NCBI RefSeq assembly: GCF_029633865.1
Contig: NC_079213.1
Span: forward strand, 2,537,304-2,601,303
Source of the DNA: Lampris incognitus
Taxonomy: Eukaryota; Chordata; Actinopteri; Lampriformes; Lampridae
Reading direction: 5' to 3'
DNA: 64,000 nt
Positions within the stretch are counted from its first letter, which is position 1, and each line of letters opens with the position of its first letter. This document shows positions 1 to 11,693 of this stretch, piece by piece. A program made the position numbers and the translations under genes. The notes below the pieces were generated by a model. It was given only the letters and a program-made list of their open reading frames with translations. It searched no databases and was not told where the DNA came from.

Positions 1-1374
1 ATATGTAGTTTGACCACAGGTGTGCAGTATAAAGTGGTGTACAATATGTAGTGTGACCACAGGGATGCAGTATAAAGTGGTGTACAATATGTAGTATGAC
101 CACAGGGATGCAGTATAAAGTGGTGTACAATATGTAGTGTGACCACAGGTGTGCAGTATAAAGTGGTGTATAATATGTAGTGTGACCACAGGTGTGCAGT
201 ATAAAGTGGTGTATAATATGTAGTGTGACCACAGGTGTGCAGTATAAAGTGATGTACAATATGTAGTGTGACCACAGGGGGCAGTATAAAGTGGTGTACA
301 ATATGTAGTATGACCACAGGGGGCAGTATAAAGTGGTGTACAATATGTAGTATGACCACAGGTGTGCAGTATAACGTGGTGTACAATATGTAGTGTGACC
401 ACAGGTGTGCAGTATAAAGTGGTGTATAATATGTAGTGTGACCACAGGTGTGCAGTATAAAGTGGTGTATAATATGTAGTGTGACCACAGGTGTGCAGTA
501 TAAAGTGATGTACAATATGTAGTGTGACCACAGGGGGCAGTATAAAGTGGTGTACAATATGTAGTATGACCACAGGTGCGCAGTATAAAGTGATGTACAA
601 TATGTAGTATGATCACAGGTGTGCAGTATAAAGTGGTGTATAATATGTAGTGTGACCACAGGGGGGCAGTATAAAGTGGTGTACAATATGTAATGTGACC
701 ACAGGTGTGCAGTATAAAGTGGTGTACAATATGTAGTGTGACCACAGGGATGCAGTATAAAGTGGTGTACAATATGTAGTATGACCACAGGTGTGCAGTA
801 TAAAGTAGTGTATAATATGTAGTATGACCACAGGGGGGCAGTATAAAGTGGTGTACAATATGTAGTATGACCACAGGGATGCAGTATAAAGTGGTGTACA
901 ATATGTAGTATGACCACAGGGGGGCAGTATAAAGTGGTGTACAATATGTAGTATGACCACAGGGGGGCAGTATAAAGTGGTGTACAATATGTAGTATGAC
1001 CACGGGGGGCAGTATAAAGTGGTGTACAATATGTAGTGTGACCACAGGGGGGCAGTATAAAGTGGTGTACAATATGTAGTATTACCACAGGGGGGCAGTA
1101 TAAAGTGGTGTACAATATGTAGTGTGACCACAGGGGGGCAGTATAAAGTGGTGTACAATATGTAGTATGACCACAGGGGGGCAGTATAAAGTGGTGTACA
1201 ATATGTAGTTTGACCACGGGTATGCAGTATAAAGTGGTGTATAATATGTAGTGTGACCACAGGGGGGCAGTATAAAGTGGTTTACAATATGCAGTGTGAC
1301 CACAGGTGTGCAGTATAAAGTGGTGTATAATATGTAGTGTGACCACAGGGGGGCAGTATAAAGTGGTTTACAAC
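1..1374. repeat. 43 bp minisatellite (about 32 copies)
   Basis: Tandem units of 43 bp, with 41 bp variants, each containing TGACCACAGG and CAGTATAAAGTGGTGTACA. The array is cut by the window start, so its true length is unknown. On the minus strand the unit reads PLYTAPLW followed by filler. That peptide continues in frame with the LINE fragment to its right, so the unit is LINE-derived. The long minus-strand frame over the array is repeat read-through, not a gene. Confidence 0.95.
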
Positions 1375-1905
1375 ATGCCCTGAACAGGGACATCTCCACA
1401 CTAACTGAACACACACCAAAGTTGCGTGACAGAGTGTGTACTTGTGTATACGTCATGCAGCGTTGCCTATAAACATCATCATCATCGTCTGTCACGTGTT
1501 CAGTAATATAACGTCCACGATATTTCAGCTTATTACACACCACAAGATGATTATCAGACCATTTAAACCAGGACGTTTTAGAGGACTGTCCCCTTTGGTT
1601 CTGCAGATCATGACAACACTCTTACTAGCGTTGTCTTTCATGTCATGCTGCACACCAGACACACAACACATATCCAGGAGGTGCTGGAGACCGGCGCTAC
1701 AGGGACTAAGGAGGACAAGGTCATCTGCATACGTAATATGGTTCACCAAGGTATTACCCATCATGCACCAGTGTTACAGGCTTTCCGCTGCTTGGACAAA
1801 TCATCAGTATATAGGTTGTAGAGAAGTGGAGACAGAATCCCCCTCGTCCCACACCACTGCTGACCCCGAATGGGGCTGAACCGCTGTTACCCCAGCTGAC
1901 CTGCA
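1375..1905 (-). mobile_element. Non-LTR retrotransposon reverse transcriptase fragment (degenerate)
   Basis: Read on the minus strand, the piece begins near 1860 with the RT motif GILSPLLYNLYTDDL. It then shifts frame by one base near 1764 and continues with NHITYADDLVLLSPCSAGLQ, which holds the YADD catalytic box of the polymerase. Near 1543 it carries the downstream conserved stretch SLFRACC followed by PLYTAPLW. This order (region before YADD, YADD, then the thumb/C-terminal part) is that of a LINE ORF2. It is broken by frameshifts and is a pseudogene; endonuclease and 3' UTR are absent. The left end does not stop but passes straight into the 43 bp array, whose unit copies the last codons of this fragment. 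Clade is not certain. Confidence 0.75.
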
Positions 1906-1927
1906 TAGTCTGGGGGGGGGGATTCTC

Positions 1928-3376
1928 ACCGTGTATGTAGACACCCCCCCCCCCTCTTTGACTCACCGTGTATGTAGACACCCCCCCCCTCTTTGACTCA
2001 CCGTGTATGTAGACACCCCCCCCCTCTTTGACTCACCGTGTATGTAGACACCCCCCCCCTCTTTGACTCACCGTGTATGTAGACACCCCCCCCCTCTTTG
2101 ACTCACCGTGTATGTAGACACCCCCCCCCTTTGACTCACCGTGTATGTAGACACCCCCCCTCTTTGACTCACCGTGTATGTAGACACCCCCCCCCTCTTT
2201 GACTCACCGTGTATGTAGACACCCCCCCCCTCTTTGACTCACCGTGTATGTAGACACCCCCCCCCTCTTTGACTCACCGTGTATGTAGACACCCCCCCTC
2301 TTTGACTCACCGTGTATGTAGACACCCCCCCCCTCTTTGACTCACCGTGTATGTAGACACCCCCCCCCTCTTTGACTCACCGTGTATGTAGACACCCCCC
2401 CCCCTCTTTGACTCACCGTGTATGTAGACACCCCCCCTCTTTGACTCACCGTGTATGTAGACACCCCCCCCCTCTTTGACTCACCGTGTATGTAGACACC
2501 CCCCCCTCTTTGACTCACCGTGTATGTAGACACCCCCCCCCTCTTTGACTCACCGTGTATGTAGACACCCCCCCCCCTTTGACTCACCGTGTATGTAGAC
2601 ACCCCCCCCCCTCTTTGACTCACCGTGTATGTAGACACCCCCCCCTCTTTGACTCACCGTGTATGTAGACACCCCCCCTCTTTGACTCACCGTGTATGTA
2701 GACACCCCCTCCTCTTTGACTCACCGTATATGTAGACACCCCCCCCCCTTTGACTCACCGTGTATGTAGACCCCCCCCCCCTCTTTGACTCACCGTGTAT
2801 GTAGACACCCCCCCCCTTTGACTCACCGTGTATGTAGACCCCCCCCCTCTTTGACTCACCGTGTATGTAGACACCCCCCTCCTCTTTGACTCACCGTGTA
2901 TGTAGACACCCCCCCTCCTCTTTGACTCACCGTGTATGTAGACACCCCCCCCCCCTCTTTGACTCACCGTGTATGTAGACACCCCCCCCCTCTTTGACTC
3001 ACCGTGTATGTAGACACCCCCCCTCTTTGACTCACCGTGTATGTAGACACCCCCCCCTCTTTGACTCACCGTGTATGTAGACACCCCCCCCCTCTTTGAC
3101 TCACCGTGTATGTAGACACCCCCCCCTTTGACTCACCGTGTATGTAGACCCCCCCCCTCTTTGACTCACCGTGTATGTAGACACCCCCCCCCTTTGACTC
3201 ACCGTGTATGTAGACCCCCCCCTCTTTGACTCACCGTGTATGTAGACACCCCCCCCTCTTTGACTCACCGTGTATGTAGACACACCCCCCCTCTTTGACT
3301 CACCGTGTATGTAGACACCCCCCCCCCCTCTTTGACTCACCGTGTATGTAGACACCCCCCCCCTCTGACTCAGTTT
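1928..3376. repeat. Minisatellite, 33-38 bp unit with variable C tract (about 40 copies)
   Basis: Each unit is CTTTGACTCACCGTGTATG, then TAGACA, then a run of 6-10 C. Unit length varies only through the C run, as expected for slippage. The minus-strand peptides built of STYTVSQRGGG are read-through of the array. Confidence 0.95.
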
Positions 3377-3905
3377 AACTAACAACTTTCTATTTAACTG
3401 GGTGATTATGAGAAGGGAAAGCAGCACGTGCACTGGTTAGTGGTTACTCACAAATCCCGGAGTTGGAGACGTGGGTGAAGGATGAGGAGCTGGGGATGGA
3501 GGGATGGAGGGAGGGATGGAGGGATGGAGGGAGGGATGGAGGGATGGAGGGAGGGATGGAGGGATGGGTGGCGTTACAGGCTGGCTGGCTGGCTGGTGAC
3601 AGCAGTCCAGGGAAAAGGGCAGTGGGAGTGGGAGACGTCTCCTCTCCCATAAGACCAGCGGTGTTTCCTGGTCCTGTCAGTCGGAGCGCACGTGACAGTT
3701 CCTCGGGCTCCTCAGCCCCCCCGCAGCTCCTGTGCGCCTCACGCCGAGCTCACGTGAGCTCTAAACGAGTTGCCAGCACGGTAACATTGATGCCACTTCC
3801 GCGAACCACATGCTAACACAAGTAGCGCGCGAATCGCGACTAGAATCCGTCTCTTACACGCCACATCGCGACGAAGCCATGCAGAACACCCGCTCCCAGA
3901 GGCGC
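3377..3905. other. Single-copy spacer with a GGGATGGA-type G-rich stretch
   Basis: No supportable gene. 3480-3565 is an irregular GGGATGGAGGGATGGAGGGA tract and 3580-3597 is a short CTGG run. The remainder to 3905 is moderately CpG-rich and has no recognisable coding similarity. Confidence 0.6.
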
Positions 3906-4080
3906 CTACCTCCCGCAGGCTGGTAGGCCTCCCGCAGGCAGGCAGGAGGCCTCCCGCAGAAAGGCAGGCCTCCCGCAGGCTGGTAGGCCTCCCGCAGCCT
4001 CCCGCAGGCTGGTAGGCCTCCCGCAGGCTGGTAGGCCTCCCGCAGCCTCCCGCAGGCTGGTAGGCTGCGGGAGGCTGCGG
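3906..4080. repeat. 19 bp minisatellite (about 9 copies)
   Basis: Tandem CCTCCCGCAGGCTGGTAGG with shortened variants and one inverted piece at the right end (GGCTGCGGGAGGCTGCGG). 4081-4208 is unique sequence. Confidence 0.9.
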
Positions 4081-4208
4081 CAGGTCCCTCCCCCGCCGGT
4101 GCAACCCGCCAACCACCCGAGTAGTGAACATACACCCTCTGCTGCCGCGTGTCCAACTTCCACTCAGCTGGTCGTCCGGCCAACCCGGGGCTTGACGCTG
4201 TGGGTCGC

Positions 4209-4490
4209 CATTACACCCCGCCCCTCCACCTGTACACCCCGCCCCTCCACCTGTACACCCCGCCCCTCCACCTTTACACCCCGCCCCTCCACCTTTACAT
4301 CCCGCCCCTCCACCTTTACACCCCGCCCCTCCACCTTTACACCCCGCCCCTCCACCTGTACACCCCGCCCCTCCACCTTTACATCCCGCCCCTCTACCTT
4401 TACACCCCGCCCCTCCACCTTTACACCCCGCCCCTCCACCTTTACATCCCGCCCCTCCACCTTTACATCCCGCCCCTCTACCTTTACAAT
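4209..4490. repeat. 21 bp minisatellite (about 13 copies)
   Basis: Unit CCCCGCCCCTCCACCTGTACA with T/G and C/T variants. Because 21 is a multiple of three, all frames stay open; the apparent ORFs are not genes. Confidence 0.95.
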
Positions 4491-4587
4491 CAAACAGACT
4501 GACTGACAGAGGGGAAGGGTGGGAGGTAACGTGAGATCATCCTGATAAAAAAGTGCAAATGTGACATCTTCATTCCTGCCCAAGGTG

Positions 4588-4643
<56 letters not shown>

Positions 4644-5133
4644 GAATATTCATGGGGTTGGAGAGGCGGCTGCTCTGGACAGTGTGAATGAAGTGTGTGT
4701 TTGAAGTATGTGTGAAGTGTGTGTGTGAAGTGTGAGGTGTGTGTGTGAAGTGTGTGTGAAGTGTGTGTGTGAAGTGTGTGTGTGAAGTGTGTGCGTGTGA
4801 AGTGTGTGTGTGAAGTGTGTGTGTGTAGTGTGTGTGTGAAGTGTGTGTGTGTAGTGTGTGTGTGTAGTGTGTGTGTGAAGTGTGTGTGTGAAGTGTGTGT
4901 GTGTGAAGTGTGTGTGTGAAGTGTGTGTGTGAAGTGTGTGTGTGAAGTGTGTGCGTGTGAAGTGTGTGTGTGAAGTGTGTGTGTGTAGTGTGTGTGTGTA
5001 GTGTGTGTGTGAAGTGTGCGTGTGAAGTGTGTGTGTGTAGTGTGTGTGTGTAGTGTGTGTGTGAAGTGTGTGTGTGTGAAGTGTGTGTGTGAAGTGTGTG
5101 TGTGTGTAGTGTGTGTGAATGGCTCCGGGCCGT
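4588..5133. repeat. GT microsatellite followed by GT-rich compound array
   Basis: A pure GT run at 4588-4640, a unique bridge, then from about 4690 GTGTGTGTGAAGT/GTGTAGT units with occasional GC interruptions. Confidence 0.9.
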
Positions 5134-5215
5134 GTCTCTCGGCACAGAGCATTTCAATATGTGTGTGTCATTTGTGAGGGATTTGTGAAGAGAGAGATTT
5201 AAGAATGAGAGTGTG

Positions 5216-5252
5216 GGGGAGGGAGGGAGGGAGGGAGGGAGGGAGGGAGGAG
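5216..5252. repeat. GGGA tetranucleotide repeat
   Basis: About eight GGGA units between unique flanks. Confidence 0.9.
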
Positions 5253-5321
5253 GAGGACTGGAGGTTGAGAGACGCCCTGTGGAAAGTATATCAATAATCT
5301 ACCCCAAAAACAGGTCTCCCT

Positions 5322-5442
5322 GAGCTCTTGACCTCCTGCCCAGACCACGTCTCCTGCCCAGACCACGTCTCCTACCTAGACCACGTCTCCTCCCCAGACC
5401 ACGTCTCCTCCCCAGACCACGTCTCCTCCCCAGACCACGTCT
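5322..5442. repeat. 18 bp minisatellite (about 6.5 copies)
   Basis: Unit CAGACCACGTCTCCTCCC. Translated arrays of RRGLG are read-through. Confidence 0.9.
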
Positions 5443-5562
5443 TACATCAGACTGGGTCTTAGCAGAGGAGGTACGCCTGATCCTGCATGGACACGTCACA
5501 CAGTCACGCTGAGCGAGTGTGGGTCTGAATGTGTCTGTGACACAGAAGACCTGCGTTATGTG

Positions 5563-5564
<2 letters not shown>

Positions 5565-5628
<64 letters not shown>
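5565..5628. repeat. GT microsatellite
   Basis: About 32 uninterrupted GT units, immediately left of the LINE fragment that begins near 5739. Confidence 0.95.
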
Positions 5629-5629
<1 letters not shown>

Positions 5630-5738
5630 GTCACGTTTACATTTAGATGCTGTATTACCACACTGTACAAGCCAGACCCTGAGGATGCACCAGCCAGGGC
5701 ACCTCAGAGCCGCTCCCAACCCGGATACCCGAGGAGGG

Positions 5739-8700
5739 CTGCAAAGCAGGAGAGGCAAGACGGAGATGGTTTGGACATGTGTGGAGGAGAGATGCTGGGT
5801 ATACTGGGAGGAGAGATGCTGGGTATACTGGGAGGAGAATGCTGGGTATACTGGGAGGAGAATGCTGGGTATACTGGGAGGAGAATGCTGGGTATACTGG
5901 GAGGAGAATGCTGGGTATACTGGGAGGAGAGATGCTGGGTATACTGGGAGGAGAGATGCTGGGTATACTGGGAGGAGAATGCTGGGTATACTGGGAGAAG
6001 GATGCTGGGTATACTGGGAGGAGAGATGCTGGGTATACTGGGAGGAGAGATGCTGGGTATACTGGGAGGAGAATGCTGGGTATACTGGGAGAAGGATGCT
6101 AATATACTGGGAGGAGAGATGCTTGGTATACTGGGAGGAGAGATGCTGGGTATACTGGGAGGAGAATGCTGGGTATACTGGGAGGAGAGATGCTGGGTAT
6201 ACTGGGAGGAGAATGCTGGGTATACTGGGAGAAGGATGCTAATATACTGGGAGGAGAGATGCTTGGTATACTGGGAGGAGAGATGCTGGGTATACTGGGA
6301 GGAGAATGCTGGGTATACTGGGAGGAGAGATGCTGGGTATACTGGGAGGAGAGATGCTGGGTATACTGGGAGGAGAATGCTGGGTATACTGGGAGGAGAA
6401 TGCTGGGTATACTGGGAGGAGAATGCTGGGTATACTGGGAGGAGAATGCTGGGTATACTGGGAGGAGAGATGCTGGGTATACTGGGAGGAGAGATGCTGG
6501 GTATACTGGGAGGAGAATGCTGGGTATACTGGGAGAAGGATGCTGGGTATACTGGGAGGAGAGATGCTGGGTATACTGGGAGGAGAGATGCTGGGTATAC
6601 TGGGAGGAGAATGCTGGGTATACTGGGAGAAGGATGCTAATATACTGGGAGGAGAGATGCTTGGTATACTGGGAGGAGAGATGCTGGGTATACTGGGAGG
6701 AGAATGCTGGGTATACTGGGAGGAGAGATGCTGGGTATACTGGGAGGAGAATGCTGGGTATACTGGGAGAAGGATGCTAATATACTGGGAGGAGAGATGC
6801 TTGGTATACTGGGAGGAGAGATGCTGGGTATACTGGGAGGAGAATGCTGGGTATACTGGGAGGAGAGATGCTGGGTATACTGGGAGGAGAGATGCTGGGT
6901 ATACTGGGAGGAGAATGCTGGGTATACTGGGAGAAGGATGCTAATATACTGGGAGGAGAGATGCTTGGTATACTGGGAGGAGAGATGCTGGGTATACTGG
7001 GAGGAGAATGCTGGGTATACTGGGAGGAGAGATGCTGGTATACTGAGAGGAGAGATGCTGGGTATACTGGGAGGAGAGATGCTTGGTATACTGGGAGGAG
7101 AATGCTGGGTATACTGGGAGGAGAGATGCTTGGTATAATGGGAGGAGAGATGCTGGGTATACTGGGAGGAGAATGCTGGGTATACTGGGAGGAGAGATGC
7201 TGGGTATACTGGGAGGAGAATGCTGGGTATACTGGGAGGAGAATGCTGGGTATACTGAGAGGAGAGATGCTGGGTATACTGGGAGGAGAGATGCTGGGTA
7301 TACTGGGAGGAGAGATGCTGGGTATACCGGGAGGAGAATGCTGGGTATACTGGGAGAAGGATGCTAATATACTGGGAGGAGAGATGCTTGGTATACTGGG
7401 AGGAGAGATGCTGGGTATATTGGGAGAAGAATGCTGGGTATATTGGGAGGAGAGATGCTGGGTATACTGGGAGAAAGATGCTAGTATACTGGGAGGAGAG
7501 ATGCTGGGTATACTGGGAGGAGAGATGCTGGGTATATTGGGAGAAGAATGCTGGGTATATTGGGAGGAGAGATACTGGGTATACTGAGTGGAGAGATTCT
7601 GGGTATACTGGGAGGAGAGATGCTTGGTATACTGGGAGAAGGATGCTGGGTATATTACGAGGAGAGATGCTGGGTATACTGGGAGGAGAGATGCTTGGTA
7701 TACTGGGAGGAGAGATGTTGGGTATACTGGGAGGAGAGATACTGGGTATACTGGGAGAAGAGATGCTGGGTATACTGGGAGAAGGATGCTGGTATACTGG
7801 GAGGACAGATGCTGGTATACTGGGAGGAGAGATGCTTGGTATACTGGCAGAAGGATGCTGGTATACTGGGAGGAGAGATGCTAGGTATACTGTGAGAAGG
7901 ATGCTGGGTATACTGGGAGGAGAGATGCTGGGTTTACCTGGAGAAGGGTGCTGGTATACTGGGGTGGAGAGATGCTGGGTATATTGCGAGGAGAGATGCT
8001 GGGTATACTGGGAGGAGAGATGCTGGGTATACTGGGAGAAGAGATGCTGGGTATACTGGGAGGCGAGATGCTTGGTATACTGGCAGAAGGATGCTGGTAT
8101 ACTGGGAGGAGAGATGCTGGGTATACTGGGAGGAGAGATGCTAGGTATACTGTGAGAAGGATGCTGGGTATACTGGGAGGAGAGATGCTGGGTTTACCTG
8201 GAGAAGGGTGCTGGTATACTGGGGTGGAGAGATGCTGGGTATATTGCGAGGAGAGATGCTGGGTATACTGGGAGGAGAGATGCTGGGTATACTGGGAGAA
8301 GAGATGCTGGGTATACTGGGAGGCGAGATGCTTGGTATACTGGCAGAAGGATGCTGGTATACTGGGAGGAGAGATGCTGGGTATACTGAGAGAAGAGATG
8401 CTGGTTATACTGGGAGGAGAGATTCTGGATATACTGGGAGGCGAGATGCTGGGTATACTGGGAGGAGAGATGCTTGGTATACTGGGAGAAGGATGCTGGT
8501 ATACTGGGAGGAGAGATGCTGGGTATACTGGGAGAAGGATGCTTGTATACTGGAAGGAGAGATGCTGGGTATACTGGGAGGAGAGACGCTTGGTATACTG
8601 GGAGAAGATATGCTGGGTATACTGGGAGAAGAGATGCTTGGTATACTGGGAGAAGGATGCTGGTATACTCGTAGAAGAGATGCTGGGTATACTGGGAGGA

Positions 8701-9095
8701 GAGATGCTTGGTATACTGGGAGAAGGATGCTTGCATACTGGGAGGAGAGATTCTTGGTATACTGGGAGAAGGGTGCTTGTATACTGGGAGGAGAGATGCT
8801 GGTTATACTGGGGGAAGGATGCTGGTATACTGGGAGGAGAGATGCTTGGTATACTGGCAGAAGGATGCTGGTATACTCGTAGAAGAGATGCTGGGTATAC
8901 TGGGAGAGGGATGCTGAATATGGAGCTGCCAGGGAAGAGGAGAAGAGGAAGGCCAAAGAGGAGGTTTATGGATGTGGTGAGGGAGGACATGCAGGTGGCT
9001 GGTTTGACAGAGGAAGATGCAGAGGACAGGAAGAGATGGAAACGGATGATCCGCTGTGGCGCCCCCTAACGGGAGCAGCCGAGAGCAGAAGAAGA
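5739..9095 (+). mobile_element. LINE ORF C-terminus split by a 3.1 kb internal tandem array
   Basis: At 5739-5790 the DNA matches the LINE at 63.5 kb around the codons for RWFGHV(W)RRDAGYTG. The same frame resumes at about 8909 with MLNMELPGKRRRGRPKRR and ends RKRWKRMIRCGAP with a stop at 9069. It is followed by the 3' tail CCCCCTAACGGGAGCAGC and a GAA-rich end. In the unexpanded sister (63240-63843, minus) these two halves are contiguous. The intervening 3.1 kb is made entirely of copies of the codons at the split point. The RT domain is not present here, so this is a 5'-truncated copy. Confidence 0.85.
5786..8909. repeat. 22-24 bp minisatellite inside the LINE ORF (about 130 copies)
   Basis: Unit GAGATGCTGGGTATACTGGG plus GAG(GA), with 24, 23 and 22 bp variants (GAGAATGCT, GAAGGATGCT, GGATGCTAATATACT). 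Higher-order structure is visible. The rare variant GAAGGATGCTAATATACT lies at 6091, 6231, 6629 and 6769, showing a 140 bp pair repeated after 538 bp. GGTTTACCTGGAGAAGG recurs at 7931 and 8191, a 260 bp duplication. Mixed unit lengths rotate the frame, so all overlapping ORFs are artefacts. Confidence 0.95.
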
Positions 9096-9537
9096 AGATT
9101 AACACAATGTAGACCAGATTCACGACAGACAGCTTCATGTTTGAGAACATCTTGTTTTATTGAAAGGTTTCTATCAGGCACTGGTCGTCATAGTTACATA
9201 CTGGCACGCTGGGTCCTGTTAGGTCCAACAAGTATTCAGGATATACGCAATGGTGGTACAGTTCACACATCATCTATGAATGGCGAGGCGGCGGGGGGCA
9301 AAATACCTAAAACCACATTATTAAAACATATTAAAGGGAGACTATTTTAGATTTTCACCTTCATCCAGTCTCCAAAGGTCTAGGTTTAGGGTGAAGGGAT
9401 GAACTTCTGATCCTTTAATTTGGCTGTTGGTGTATTGTTGTATTGTATTGTTGTATTGTATTGTATTTTCTGGGTGATGAAGCACGAGCCCCTCCCACCC
9501 TCAATCACGCTTGAAAAGCTGTTGATGGGAAAATGGC
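9096..9537. other. Spacer, no gene seen
   Basis: Unique sequence after the LINE tail, with a short TTGTATTGTA run at 9430-9466. No coding similarity recognised. Confidence 0.6.
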
Positions 9538-9730
9538 CGCTGAAGAGCACTACGTCATAGCTGAAGAGCACTACGTCATAGCCGAAGAGCACTACGTCAT
9601 AGCTGAAGGGCACTACGTCATAGCCGAAGAGCACTACGTCATAGCTGAATAGCACTACGTCATAGCTGAAGAGCACTATGTCACAGCTGAAGAGCACTAC
9701 GTCATAGCTGAAGAGCACTACGTCACAGCA
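9538..9730. repeat. 21 bp minisatellite carrying TACGTCA (9 copies)
   Basis: Unit GAAGAGCACTACGTCATAGCT. Nearly every copy contains TACGTCA, one base off the CRE consensus. One copy has TATGTCA. Confidence 0.9.
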
Positions 9731-9843
9731 GGTGTCTGGCGCCACATCAACATGTGAAGACCGACACTTACAGTAGATCATCACATTTAAAAGTGTGTTT
9801 GTAATTGTGTGGCCATTTTCTACCACGAGGCTCCATCCCTACA

Positions 9844-9988
9844 GCAACACGTTAGCATTAGCTCCTGCTAGCTTAGAGGTCGTCCCAGTGGTCACTACAA
9901 GCTGCCTCCTCTTCTTGTGTGACGCACACCTTCGGTCATTCACCGGGACTACTTCTAAGCTAGCAGCCGCTAATGCTAACGTGTTGCC
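9844..9988. repeat. Inverted repeat, MITE-like foldback (145 bp)
   Basis: The left arm begins CAACACGTTAGCATTAGC and continues TGCTAGCTTAGAGG. The right arm is its reverse complement with a few mismatches (CTAAGCTAGCAGCC...GCTAATGCTAACGTGTTG). A third partial copy of the arm (TTAGCATTAGCAGCTGCTAG) lies at about 10153-10180, so the arm is a dispersed repeat. No target duplication found. Confidence 0.8.
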
Positions 9989-10180
9989 ACAGTTATCCCA
10001 GTAACGCAAGATCGATCCGAGGAACCACAACGGAATTAATGAGCCATTCGCAGGGCAGGTGACGGACCCCGCGGCCGGGCTTGGTAGACACTGGGCGGGA
10101 GCCCGGGAGCCCGCCCGGCCCTTGCTCTGAGGGAAGAAAACCCGGAGGCTTTTTAGCATTAGCAGCTGCTAGCTTAGAGG

Positions 10181-10935
10181 TGGCGCATGCAAGCTAAGCC
10201 TCCTCGCAAACGCCCTGTGTGGTCCAGTGTAAACACAGCAGTGTTGTGTTGCCCTGCAGCGAGGGAGGAGGATCCGTGTGCCTTCCTACAGGCACAGTGA
10301 GTATGGAGAGCTGTTTGGAGAGGAGCGTTGCTCGTTTATTGTAGATTCCTGTTCTGGCCAGCAGGGGCAGCAGCAGCCTCTGACATAGGCCACCATAAGA
10401 GGATCGTCCAAAAACACAGATTTTAGGGGACACCTAATTAATGAATAAATACAAACAAACAAATCATTAAAAAAACAAAACGGATAAAATAACATGGTAC
10501 ATAACATGACACTTACAGATGCTGTTTTCTATGATCGTTATACTGTCCTTTTCTAAATGTACGTGTTGAATACCCGATTTCTGATAGTGTTGGCTAAATT
10601 CCATTGTGCAAGAAAATGACGCCAATGTATCATGGCTGTCGAGGAATTAACTGATAAATTTAACCTTGAAATATGAGCTTATTTTGGGGGAAAATACATG
10701 TTAAACGCCTTTCTTCTGCCCGGGGAAACAAAGAACAACCAGGAGAAATCTCACCGGTCCAGACAAACAGAAGGCCGTCTGATCAGGGGTGACATATGAG
10801 ACACATCTCTGAAGATTCTTCGCATCTTAGATGTTGTAAAAGAGTTGTACAGCATATTTTAAATGTTGTGACTGAGATCACAGCTTAGCATATGGCTTTG
10901 GATAGGAAACAGCGCTTGTTGTCTGCAAAAAGACA
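10181..10935. other. Spacer, no gene seen
   Basis: Single-copy AT-rich sequence with only short, unconvincing frames. Confidence 0.55.
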
Positions 10936-11075
10936 GCGGTGCCTCGTTAAGTCTCATATGAATATGGTGCCTCGTTAAGTCTCATATGAATATGGTGCCT
11001 CGTTAAGTCTAATATGAACATGGTGCTTCATTAAGTCTCATATGAATATGGTGCCTCGTTAAGTCTCATATGAAG
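10936..11075. repeat. 28 bp minisatellite (5 copies)
   Basis: Unit GGTGCCTCGTTAAGTCTCAT plus ATGAATAT, with point variants in copies three and four. Confidence 0.9.
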
Positions 11076-11690
11076 CACCATATGACTGTCAGCTACATCA
11101 CACAACACACAGTGGACTTCTCAGACACACAGGAAAGGTATCGGCTGCCAATTGTCCACATTAAAGCACATCCAGTGTTTATGGCAGAGATAAAACATTA
11201 CTACTACTACAAGACAGAAGCCCCAATGGATGCTGGGATATCAACTAACAAACCTTTTTTTTCCCTGTTAACTGTTTCAATGTCAGTTAATACTGAAGGA
11301 ATGTTAACTGTCCAATCAGATCAGGGGTGCCCAATCACTTCCACCTCCTGCAGGTTTTTACATTTTACAAATGCTGTGAATGAATACAGATGTACGAGGG
11401 ATTTTAAGCAACTTCTACACTTTTCCCTCAGAGCACAGACAAGATCTTACAATTCTTGTCAGGTCATCCTGGTTATCCTGACTGTGGAACTGTGGCTAGA
11501 TTTAAGATTTTTCTACCAACAGTCACTCACATGTAAATGACTAAACAGAGACCTTCTATCAACCTTCTTCCTGCTCAGAAGGCTGTGAGAACTTCACACA
11601 TGTAGGCTGGGATTTAAACATTACACATCCAGCTCCTGCGAAGTTCAACCTAAATGAAGGGTTTAAGAAACAAGACAGAAATATCTGATC
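11076..11690. other. Spacer with an unrecognised 156-codon frame
   Basis: A plus-strand frame of 156 codons (11070-11540) begins inside the 28 bp repeat and has no family I recognise, no splice borders that fit and no domain. It is probably chance. The stretch near 11323-11360 resembles common fish dispersed repeats. Confidence 0.4.
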
Positions 11691-11693
11691 CAC

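Noticed and set aside
5519..9069. Series of 200-370 codon plus-strand frames
   Set aside because: Frame-rotated read-through of the 22-24 bp array. Only the terminal LINE residues are meaningful.
11070..11540. 156-codon plus-strand frame as a host gene
   Set aside because: Starts inside a 28 bp repeat, no recognisable domain, no supporting splice sites.
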